Of a DNA stretch of 64,000 bases, positions 1 through 8,586 are shown one piece after another. Position numbers and translations under genes: made by a program. A model generated the notes under the pieces. It was not told where the DNA came from and searched no databases. It saw only the letters and a program-made list of their open reading frames with translations. The stretch's first letter is position 1; each line of letters starts with the position of its first letter. The stretch covers positions 1-64,000 of the forward strand of contig JAKPQL010000032.1 in the NCBI GenBank assembly GCA_029547045.1, read 5' to 3'. This DNA comes from Deltaproteobacteria bacterium (GTDB lineage: Bacteria; Desulfobacterota; Desulfomonilia; UBA1062).

Positions 1-623
1 CCGAAGAGCTCGCTCTCCATGAGGTTGTGCACGAGCGACGAGCAGTCCACCGGGACGAAGGGCCTGGCGGCGCGCCTGCTCATGTTGTGAATGGTGCGCG
101 CCACCAGCTCCTTCCCCGTGCCGCTCTCTCCGGTGATGAGAACCGAGGTGTCGGTCTGGGCGATGCGGCGGATGGTCTCCTTGAGCTCCTTCATGTAGTC
201 GCTGGAGCCGATGAGCACGGCCAGCGAGTCGTGCTTCTGCTCGTGGACGGCAGAGTCCAGGCATTCATGGACAGCACCCCTGAGTTCCGAGGCCGAGAAG
301 GGCTTGGTGAGAAAGTTGGTGGCGCCCAGGCGCATGGCCTCCACGGCAAGCGGTATGGTGCCGTAGCCCGTGATGATGACGACCCGGGCAGGGATGTTCT
401 GCTCCTTCTTGAGGATGCGCAGGATCTCCAGGCCCTCGATCTTGGGCAGCCGCACGTCCAGGAGGATGAGGTCGTACCGGTTGTTCATGGCGAGTTTCAG
501 GCCGTGCTCGGCGTCGCCGGTGCTCGTCACGTCGTGGCCCATGCGGGTTAAGATCTGCTGGCATCCGTCGCGGATGGACTCTTCGTCGTCGATGATCAGG
601 GTGCGGCGGGTGAGTTTAGCCAA
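1..623 (-). CDS. Sigma-54-dependent response regulator (NtrC/AtoC family), truncated by the window edge
   Basis: Minus-strand translation reads [32 protein letters not shown]...[15 protein letters not shown]...TKPFSA...[48 protein letters not shown]: receiver domain plus AAA+ Walker A. TTG start at 623 preceded by AGGAGG. Frame not listed correctly in the ORF track. Confidence 0.9.
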   Translation of the reverse strand, partial: [207 protein letters not shown]

Positions 624-2589
624 TGCTGCATTCCTCCTGCGGTTTGCCCGTACCCTCCGACTCCGGGCCGTTCGCCCTTGGCAGGGTGATGGTGAAGGTG
701 GTTCCGGCGCCTGGTTCGCTCGCCACGTCGATGAACCCCCCGTGCTTCTGGATGATGCCGTAGGTGATGGACAGGCCCAGACCGGTGCCCTGGCCCGGGT
801 CCTTGGTGGTGAAGAAGGGCTCGAAGATGTGGGGCAGGTAGGCCTTATCAATGCCCTTGCCCGTGTCGCTGATGGCGATCTTCACCATGCCCGTGCCGGA
901 GAGCCTGCTGACGATGGTGAGCGTGCCCCTGCCGCTCATGGCGTCCGTGGCGTTGATGAACAGGTTCAGGAAGACCTCCTCCAGCCGCGACAGGTCACCC
1001 ATGACCGGGGGGAGGTTGTCCGCGAGCTCGGTCCTCACCTCGATGCCGTGGAAGATGGACTGGTCCTTCACCAGGTTCAGCGAGGTGAGGATGACGTGGT
1101 TCACGTCGAGCCTGCTCATGTCGCCGGACGGCGTGCGTGCAAAGTCGAGCAGGCTCTGCACGATCTTCTTGCAGCGCTCGGTCTGGTAGATGATCTTCTC
1201 CATGTTCTGGCGGGACGGGTCCGCGGGGTCCATTTCCTCGAGAACGAGGTTGCTGAACAGGAGGATGCCGCCCAGGGGGTTGTTGATCTCGTGGGCCACG
1301 CCCGCGGCCATCTGGCCCAGCGAGGCCAGGCGCTCCGTGACGGTGATGCGCTGGAATGCCTTCTGAAGGCGCTCGTCACGGTCCTTCAGGGACCGGGCCA
1401 TGTTGTTGAAGGCATTGTCCAGCATGTCGAAGCCCGACGAGCGGCCGGGCGGGAGCTGATAGCCCAGGTCGCCCGACGCGATGGCCTCGGTGGCCTGGTG
1501 CAGGATCCTGATCCGGCGTATGATGCTCTGACCGAGGCGGAAGGACACGAAGAACGCGATGACCATGCCCACGGCGGTCACGCCCACGAAGATGAACACT
1601 GTCCTCAGGCGCATGTCCCGGTACTTTGCCTCCAGTATGCCCGTGTAGAGCATGCCGATGATGGTGTTGTCGATGTCCCAGATGGGCGTATAGGCGCTGA
1701 TGTACCAGTCGTTCACCACGAAGGCCCTGCCCACCCAGTCCTTCCCGCGGCCTATGACTTGGTCGTAGACCTCCTTGGAGCAGATGGTGCCTACGGCCCG
1801 TTCGTTGCGGTCGGTCATGACGTTGGTGGAGATGCGGACCCCGCCGAGGAAGATGGTGGAGAAGCCCATGTCCCGGCCGTGGTAGCGCTCGTCGAGGTAC
1901 ACGGTCTGTTTGATGGTGTCCACGATGTCGTAGTCACGGTTCAGGAGAACCCCGCCCACCAGTGCGCCCAGGAGCCTGCCGTTCCTGTCCAGTATGGGGT
2001 AGGCGGCCCTGAGCACCATGCCGTCGGTGAGGACCTTTTCTTTGATCTCCACGGACTTCTCCGTCTTGAGGATGGGGATCTTCACCCTTTCGGAAAGGTT
2101 CGGGTTCTGGGCCACGATGACGTCGTAGGACATGACGATGGCGGACGACTTGGGCTTGCGCTCATTCAGGCAGTTCCTCACCACCGAGTCCCAGAGGATG
2201 ACGTCGCCCTTGGCGTGCGGGTTCGCGGCCCGGTAGATCACCCTGCCGCTCGTGTCCACCAGGGTGAGCATGTCCAGGGCCATGTGCCCCGGCGCCAGGG
2301 CGGTGCCGCTGCGGATGATCACCCGAAGGTCTTCCAGGGTGGAGAGGTTGCCGCTGGTGATGGCCTCGTGGATGGGGGAGCGCAGCGCGATGAACTGGAG
2401 CTGGTACTCCAGGCGCTCCAGGTTGTGCCGGTACACGAGCTTGGCCGTGTTGATGTCCTGCTGGACCTTGCGCTGCACCTCTTCCAGGGTGGACTTGTTG
2501 ATCATGGTGATCCCCACCACCGAGGCCACGGCTGCTGTGATACACGTGGCGATGAGGAACCCGATGACAAGGCGGCTCTGCAATTTCAT
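616..2589 (-). CDS. Sensor histidine kinase with Cache-type extracellular domain, HAMP, HisKA and HATPase_c
   Basis: ORF 616..2643; start MKLQSRLVIGFLIA at 2589. H-box ASLGQMAAGVAHEINNPLGGILLFSNL; ATP-binding ISDTGKGIDKAYLPHIFEPFFTTKDPGQGTGLGLSI. Confidence 0.93.
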   Translation of the reverse strand: MKLQSRLVIGFLIATCITAAVASVVGITMINKSTLEEVQRKVQQDINTAKLVYRHNLERLEYQLQFIALRSPIHEAITSGNLSTLEDLRVIIRSGTALAPGHMALDMLTLVDTSGRVIYRAANPHAKGDVILWDSVVRNCLNERKPKSSAIVMSYDVIVAQNPNLSERVKIPILKTEKSVEIKEKVLTDGMVLRAAYPILDRNGRLLGALVGGVLLNRDYDIVDTIKQTVYLDERYHGRDMGFSTIFLGGVRISTNVMTDRNERAVGTICSKEVYDQVIGRGKDWVGRAFVVNDWYISAYTPIWDIDNTIIGMLYTGILEAKYRDMRLRTVFIFVGVTAVGMVIAFFVSFRLGQSIIRRIRILHQATEAIASGDLGYQLPPGRSSGFDMLDNAFNNMARSLKDRDERLQKAFQRITVTERLASLGQMAAGVAHEINNPLGGILLFSNLVLEEMDPADPSRQNMEKIIYQTERCKKIVQSLLDFARTPSGDMSRLDVNHVILTSLNLVKDQSIFHGIEVRTELADNLPPVMGDLSRLEEVFLNLFINATDAMSGRGTLTIVSRLSGTGMVKIAISDTGKGIDKAYLPHIFEPFFTTKDPGQGTGLGLSITYGIIQKHGGFIDVASEPGAGTTFTITLPRANGPESEGTGKPQEECSIG

Positions 2590-2733
2590 GGCATCCGCAT
2601 TCCCATGCCCGCGATGTGCGCTGGAGCATGCTCCTTCACGCACACTATACCACCCCGGAAACTCGCGATCAACGGAACATGCCGGAAAGATACGCGGCTG
2701 TCAGGAAGGAATCAGGGTTTTTCACGGACCCTT

Positions 2734-2779
2734 CATGAAGAAGGATTCCCCGTCTTCTCGGGGGGAATCCTTCTTCATG
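2734..2779. repeat. 18-bp perfect inverted repeat (hairpin), 10-nt loop, intergenic
   Basis: CATGAAGAAGGATTCCCC (2734-2751) / GGGGAATCCTTCTTCATG (2762-2779). Confidence 0.85.
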
Positions 2780-2843
2780 CACGGAACAGACGCCCAAGCC
2801 AACCACTATACCCCAATCGGTCAATCCAGTAGCGGCTCAATCT

Positions 2844-3236
2844 TCAGTTCAACAGCCTGTTCACCCTGGCCAGCAGCTCGGTGACGGGCACCGGTTTGGA
2901 GATGTAGTCGTCCGCCTGGAGGTAGTCCCCGTCCGTGGCCGGCGAAAACTTGAACCCGGTCTTCTCGGTCACCGCGGTGACCATGATGATGGGAATAAGC
3001 CGGCAGGCTTCGTCGTTCTTCAGGTCCGCACACAGGTCGAAGCCGTCGGTGTGCTTCTCCATCATGACGTCCAGGATGATGAGGTCCGGCGGGTCACCCT
3101 CGATGGCGCTCCTGCCGTCCTTTACGTTCAGGGCATGCCGCACCTGGTAGCCGTTGTTCTCCAGCACGATCTTCAGGGCCTCACCGTAGTCCCTGTCGTC
3201 GTCGATGATGAGGATCTTCTTTTTCGCATCCGTCAT
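2844..3236 (-). CDS. Single-domain response regulator (CheY-like receiver)
   Basis: MTDAKKKILIIDDDRDYGEALKIVLENNGYQV...LIILDVMM...ISKPVPVTELLARVNRLL. Confidence 0.9.
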   Translation of the reverse strand: MTDAKKKILIIDDDRDYGEALKIVLENNGYQVRHALNVKDGRSAIEGDPPDLIILDVMMEKHTDGFDLCADLKNDEACRLIPIIMVTAVTEKTGFKFSPATDGDYLQADDYISKPVPVTELLARVNRLLN

Positions 3237-3255
3237 GGTACAAACCTCCCCCTCG

Positions 3256-4278
3256 TCAGTATATGTGGTCCGCAATGGCCTTGACCACCTCGATGGTGCC
3301 GATGTGCACCGGGCAGTAATCCGAGCACCTGCCGCACCCCACGCACCCGCACAGGGCGTCCTGGTTGTCGGTCTCGTTGTAGTAGAGGAGCTTGTGCTCG
3401 TGTCTCCGCTTCAGGCGCAGCGCCTGGCTGGCCCGGGGATTATGGCCCGAGGCCTCCCGGGTGAACCCGGCGTAGAGGCAGGTGTCCCAGGCGCGGACCC
3501 GCTCGCCGTTGCCCTCGGAGGTGACGCGATCGTACACGGTGAAGCAGGTGCAGGTGGGACAGACGTACACGCACCCGCCGCAGGTGATGCACTTGCGTCC
3601 CAGGTGCTCCCAAACGGTCTCGTTGGCGCCGCCGGCCCTGAGGATCTCCATGGCGTCCGTCACTTCGGACACGATGGGGATGGAGTTCAACGCCATGTGC
3701 TTGACCCGGTTGAGGCGCTCCGAAGCGTCATCCACGTCGAACGCCCGGAAGGGCGCATCCGCGATGAGCTCCCTGCCGGTGTCCGAGCCCGCCTCCACGA
3801 GGAAGTCGGTGCCCATGTCGAAGAGCTGGATGTCGAAGCCCTCCTTCGCGTAGGGACCGCTGTGCACCGTGGTGCAGAAGCAGGTCTCATTCTGGGGCCA
3901 GCTGCAGGCGTGCACCACGATGAGGGTGTCCTCGGCGTGGCACCGGTGGTACACGTCGTCCATGTCCCTGCTGTAGAAGCTCCTGGCCTGGCGGATCCCG
4001 GTGTGATCGCAGGCCCTGATGCCGAAGAGCATGGTCTTCTCGTGGCGCGCCGAATGGATGAACCCGCCGTCCTTGACCTGGAAGATGGCCTCGCTCTGGG
4101 GCAGGTAGGTCGACTTGGGCGGCATGGACGGCTTGCGGTACTCCAGGGTGAAGGTCGCCCTGTCGAAGGTGTCGAAGATGCACTCGCCGTTTCGCTGAAG
4201 GGACGGAGCGAGCACGGCATAGGTCTTCGACCACTGGTCCACCACGGCCGGAACGTCTTTTTTCGCAATGAGCTTCAT
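3256..4278 (-). CDS. 4Fe-4S ferredoxin-type protein, hydrogenase/sulfite reductase beta/A-subunit-like
   Basis: ORF 3256..4284. C-terminal ferredoxin motifs CITCGGCVYVCPTC and CVGCGRCSDYCPVHIG; GIRACDHTGIRQ as in AsrA/HydB-like proteins. Confidence 0.85.
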   Translation of the reverse strand: MKLIAKKDVPAVVDQWSKTYAVLAPSLQRNGECIFDTFDRATFTLEYRKPSMPPKSTYLPQSEAIFQVKDGGFIHSARHEKTMLFGIRACDHTGIRQARSFYSRDMDDVYHRCHAEDTLIVVHACSWPQNETCFCTTVHSGPYAKEGFDIQLFDMGTDFLVEAGSDTGRELIADAPFRAFDVDDASERLNRVKHMALNSIPIVSEVTDAMEILRAGGANETVWEHLGRKCITCGGCVYVCPTCTCFTVYDRVTSEGNGERVRAWDTCLYAGFTREASGHNPRASQALRLKRRHEHKLLYYNETDNQDALCGCVGCGRCSDYCPVHIGTIEVVKAIADHIY

Positions 4279-6311
4279 GAGCACCTCCTGATCTTCACCG
4301 AGCAGCCCTTGAGCTCGGGGATCTCCGCCACCGGGTCGCAGGCGGAGTTGGTGAGCCGGTTCACCTGGGATTCCTTGAAGTGGAAGGTCGTGAAGAGCAC
4401 CCGTTTGGGCACGCGGGTGGTCACCTCGGCCTTGATCCGCATGGAACCCCTGCGCGACTCCACCTCCACAACGTCGTTGCTCCTGATGCCGAGCTTTTTG
4501 GCGTCTTCGGGGTTGATCTCCAGGAGCGGCTCCGGGGCCTCGCGCTCGAGCAGGTCCACGCGGCGGCTCATGGTCCCGGTGTGGTACTGGTAGTAGATGC
4601 GGCCCGTGGTGAGGGTGAAGTCGTACTCGTCGTCCGGGATCTCGGCGGCCGGCTTGAACTCGCAGGGCAGGAAGCTCCCCTTGCCCTTGGTGAACTGGTC
4701 CCGGTGAAGGAAGACCGTGCCCGGGTGCGTGTCATTGGGGCAGGGCCACTGGAGGCCGTATCCGCTCGAGAGGCGTTCGTAGGTGATGCCGCCATAGGAC
4801 GGGGTAAGGGCGTTGATCTCGCGCATGATGTCTTCGGTGCATGCATAGTCGCACTTCATGCCGAGTCTTCTGCACAGGGCCGTGATAATCTCCCAGTCGG
4901 CCTTGGCCTGGCCCGGGGGGGATACGGCGCACTGGGCAAGCTGCACGCGCCGCTCCGTGTTGGAGTAGGTCCCCTGTTTCTCGGCAAAGGCGGCTGCGGG
5001 CAGGACCACGTCGGCGAGCGCCGCCGTCTCGGTGAGGAAGATGTCCTGCACCACCAGGAAATCCAGGTTGGAGAGCGCGTGCTCCACGTGGGTGAGGTCC
5101 GGGTCGCTCATGAGCGGGTTTTCTCCCATGATGTACAGCCCTTTCAGGGTTCCCTGGTGAGCCGCGTTCATCATGCCCGTGATGGTGAGTCCGGGTTTGG
5201 GGTTTAGCCCGCTCACGCCCCATGCATCCTCGAACTTCTTCACCGTGGCCGGGTCGTTCACCCGCTGGTAGCCGGTGAAGACGCCGGGCAGCCCTCCCAT
5301 GTCGCAGGCACCCTGTACGTTGTTCTGGCCTCTGAGCGGGTTCACACCGGTGGACGGCCTGCCCACGTGTCCCGTGAGCATGGCCAGGTTGGCAAGGGTC
5401 TTCACATTGTCCGTGCCCGTGACGTGCTGGGTGATCCCCATGGCATACACGATCATGGCCTTGTCCGCCTGGGCGTACATGACCGCGGCCCGGTACAGTT
5501 CGGAGGAGCGGATGCCCGTGATTTGCTCCACCACCTTGGGGGTGTAGCGGGCCACCATGGTCTTGAGCTCTTCGAAGCCCTCGGTGCGGGCCTGTACATA
5601 GGGCTTGTCGTAGAGGTCTTCCTGGATGATGATGTTCATGATCCCATTGACAAGAGCCACGTCCGTGCCGAAGGTCTGCTTCAGGTGCAGGGTAGCGAAC
5701 TGGGCCAGGGGTATCTCCCGGGGGTCGAAGAGAATAAGCTTGGCGCCCCGCTCCACGGCATTGATGATGCGCGACCCGATCAGCGGGTGCTGGGCCGTGG
5801 TGTTGGACCCGATGACGAAGAAGAGATCGGCCTCGTCGAACTCGTTGATGGAGTTCGTCATGGCGCCCGATCCGAAGGTTGCGGCCAGACCGGCCACGGT
5901 GGAGCTGTGTCAGAGCCGGGCGCAGTGGTCCACGTTGTTGCTTTTGAAGGCTGCCCGGGCCATCTTCATGAACAGGTAGTTCTCCTCGTTGCTCACCTTG
6001 GCCGAACAGAGAAATCCCAGGGATTCGGGGCCCGAGGCATCCCGGATCCCGGTGAGCCGGGATACCACGAGGTCGAGGGCCTCGTCCCATGATGCCTCGG
6101 CGAACTCGCCGTTCTTCCTGATGAGCGGGGTGGTGAGTCTTTCGGGAGACTGGATGAACTCATAGGAGTTCCAGCCTTTGGCGCAGAGCATGCCCTTGTT
6201 CACCGGGTTGTCCGGGCTGGGTTCCACACCGGTGACGCGACCGTCCTTGACGATGAGATAGAAGGAACACCCGCATCCGCAGAATGGACATATGGTCGGT
6301 ATCCGTGCCAT
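4275..6311 (-). CDS. fdhA: Formate dehydrogenase alpha subunit (molybdopterin oxidoreductase), selenocysteine-containing
   Basis: ORFs 5910..6311 (MARIPTICPFCGCGCSFYL...NNVDHCARL) and 4275..5897 (AGLAATFGSGAMTNSINEFDEADLFFVIGSNTT...) are in the same frame, separated only by TGA at 5912-5910: NNVDHCARL-U-HSSTVAGLA, matching the FDH Sec motif. A bSECIS hairpin follows. Confidence 0.93.
5881..5897 (-). promoter_or_regulatory. bacterial SECIS element (bSECIS)
   Basis: Starts 13 nt after the TGA: GUGGCC-GGUCU-GGCCGC, a 6-bp stem with the GGUCU apical loop known from E. coli fdhF. Confidence 0.85.
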
Positions 6312-6313
6312 GG

Positions 6314-7156
6314 CTATATGGCCTCCTTTATGTGCTCAATCTCGTCCAGGGAAAAGACCGGGCCGTCGGTGCAGCAGTACTTGTTGCCGATGGCGCAGTG
6401 CCCGCACTTGCCCACGCCGCACTTCATCATGCGTTCAAGGGACATGTAGATGTGGTCCTTGGCAAACCCGAGCTTGAGAAGCCTCTCCACCACGAAGCGG
6501 TACATGACGGGCGGCCCGCACAAGACCGCATAGGTGTCGGACGGCGACAGGGTGGTGCGGTCGAACAGCCCGGTGACCACGCCCACGTACTGCTTCCAGA
6601 TGCCGTCGTCGTCGCGGTCCACGCTGTAGAGGTACTTGATATCGTCCCGGTCGAAGAAGCTCAGGAGCTCGTACTTGAACAGGACATTGTCCGGGTTGTT
6701 GGTGCCGTACATGAGGATGAGGTCGTCGAAATCCTTCCTCCGGTCCAGGACATACAGCAGCAGCGAGCGCAGCGGCGCAAGACCAAGACCCCCGGCCACG
6801 AGGAGGAGCTTGTGGCCCTTGAGCCTGTCCACCGGGAACCCCCTGCCGTAGGGCCCCCTGATGTGGAGCCTGGAGCCCTTGCCCATCTCGAAGAGCGCGT
6901 TCGTCAGCTTTCCGGCGCGGCGCACGCAGATCTCAAGGCTGTCGCAGCGGGTGGGAGGCGACGAGATGCTGATGGGGGCCTCTCCCTTGCCGAACACCGA
7001 CACCTCGATGAACTGGCCCGGCTGGTGTCCGAACTCCTCCCAGGTGCATCCGCCGTCCAGCTTGAGCTGGAACAGGCGGTGGTCGGCGATCTGGGGCAGG
7101 GTACGCGTTATCGTGACAGGGCGCAGCTCATAGATATTCTGCGCATGTTCACACAT
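6314..7156 (-). CDS. FAD/NAD(P)-binding oxidoreductase, hydrogenase/sulfite reductase gamma/B-subunit-like
   Basis: MCEHAQNIYELRPVTITRTLPQIADHRLFQLKL...GPYGRGFPVD...LLLVAGGLGLAPLRSLL...CGPPVMYRFVVERL; C-terminal MKCGVGKCGHCAIGNKYCCTDGPVF [2Fe-2S] motif. Confidence 0.88.
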   Translation of the reverse strand: MCEHAQNIYELRPVTITRTLPQIADHRLFQLKLDGGCTWEEFGHQPGQFIEVSVFGKGEAPISISSPPTRCDSLEICVRRAGKLTNALFEMGKGSRLHIRGPYGRGFPVDRLKGHKLLLVAGGLGLAPLRSLLLYVLDRRKDFDDLILMYGTNNPDNVLFKYELLSFFDRDDIKYLYSVDRDDDGIWKQYVGVVTGLFDRTTLSPSDTYAVLCGPPVMYRFVVERLLKLGFAKDHIYMSLERMMKCGVGKCGHCAIGNKYCCTDGPVFSLDEIEHIKEAI

Positions 7157-7516
7157 AAGGACCTCCTCCATGTCTGGAATGCACTGGCAAGTGCCAGCTG
7201 GAGGCACAGACGCAATTTCAATACCATGGTTGTAACATGCGGTAATTAAGGCATATACTCTCGTGCCAACCGGGATCATGGCGCCCTTTTGGGGTGATGT
7301 TCCCCATGGATGGGGAGGAATTACCCGGCCCGGAGGGAAATCATCCAAAACGCCTCTTCCATGCGGACCATGCCCAATTGATTAATATGATGACAATTTC
7401 ATATGAATATTCTATAGAAATACCATTGACTGAACCGCAATCAATATCACGCTCGAGAGTTATTTCTCTCTAGGAGGGCATTATGATCGCAGGTTTGGCA
7501 TGCAAGAGCATGAGAT

Positions 7517-8539
7517 ATGACGAAGACTGACCTTATCGAAGTTGTCGCCCGCAAGAAGAAGCTTTCCAAATCAGACGCAACAGACGCGGTAAACGCCTTC
7601 CTGGATGCGATCACCAGTGCCCTGACGGCCGGCGAGAAGGTAATCCTGAAGGACTTCATGACGTTCGACCCTGCTGAAATGGCTGATGAGCCGGTGGCTC
7701 CCACCAGACCAGATCAGAAGATCAAAGACCGGGATATAACTCGGGCAGGGAAGGTCACGTCATCCAGGGGCGTGAAAGGAAAGGCGGCCGTGAAGGAGAA
7801 GGGACAGGAACCCGCCAGGGCCGCGAAGACAGAGAAGCCAAAGGTTCCCACGCAGGAGAAAGTCAGAACCCCCGGTGCGAAAGCGGCACCGGACGCATCC
7901 CGGGGCGTGAAGATCAGGACGGCCGGGCAGAAGACTGCGGCCAAGGCCTCCAGGGAGGCGAAGGTCGAGGATGCCGGCAAGGAAAAGGCACAGAAGGCAT
8001 CCAAGGCGGCCCCTGTCAAGGCCCCTGCCACGACAAAGGGGCCGCAGGCGGCCAGGGCCGTGAAGATCGAGGCCGCCAAGGAGGAACCCGACGTCGAGAC
8101 CGCCCGGACCGAGAACCTCCACGCGGTGACCCGGGAAAAGGCGGAAAAACCATCCAGGGCTCCGGAATCAGGAGCGGTCCACGGGGATAAGGAAGAGGCA
8201 CCCAGGGCCAAGGCGAGGAAACAGCCCGTAAAGGTGGAATATGCCGTTGTCACCCTGGGTACCCGATTCAAGTGCTACAAGTGCGGGACGAAGTTCTATG
8301 ATCTGGGCAAGCCGCAGCCCATCTGTCCGTCATGCGAGGCCAACCAGCACAGCGAGGAGGCTCGGGAGACGTCCAAGCGGAAGAGGAGACGCCGCCCACA
8401 CCTCATGGCCAAGGCAGAGCCCACCATCACAGCGCCGGAAGAAGAACAGGACCTCATCGAAGTGGTGGACGAGGTCGATGCCGAATACGTCCTGGATGTG
8501 GATGACATCGTGCTGGAAGAGGGACCCGACGAGACATGA
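7517..8539 (+). CDS. Fusion: HU-like N-terminus, Lys/Ala-rich linker, FYDL(N)-type zinc ribbon, acidic tail
   Basis: N-terminus MTKTDLIEVVARKKKLSKSDATDAVNAFLDAITSALTAGEKVILKDFMTF resembles bacterial HU/IHF; middle is K/A/P-rich; C-terminus LGTRFKCYKCGTKFYDLGKPQPICPSCEANQ zinc ribbon, then RKRRRR and acidic DVDDIVLEEGPDET. Confidence 0.85.
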   Translation: MTKTDLIEVVARKKKLSKSDATDAVNAFLDAITSALTAGEKVILKDFMTFDPAEMADEPVAPTRPDQKIKDRDITRAGKVTSSRGVKGKAAVKEKGQEPARAAKTEKPKVPTQEKVRTPGAKAAPDASRGVKIRTAGQKTAAKASREAKVEDAGKEKAQKASKAAPVKAPATTKGPQAARAVKIEAAKEEPDVETARTENLHAVTREKAEKPSRAPESGAVHGDKEEAPRAKARKQPVKVEYAVVTLGTRFKCYKCGTKFYDLGKPQPICPSCEANQHSEEARETSKRKRRRRPHLMAKAEPTITAPEEEQDLIEVVDEVDAEYVLDVDDIVLEEGPDET

Positions 8540-8586
8540 TCGGGCTGTCCGGCACGATCAGGACATATACGGTCTGAGCCCTCCCC

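Noticed and set aside
4275-5897. Formate dehydrogenase as a frameshifted or nonsense pseudogene
   Set aside because: The break is a single in-frame TGA at the known Sec position, followed by a bSECIS hairpin, and the frame is otherwise intact.
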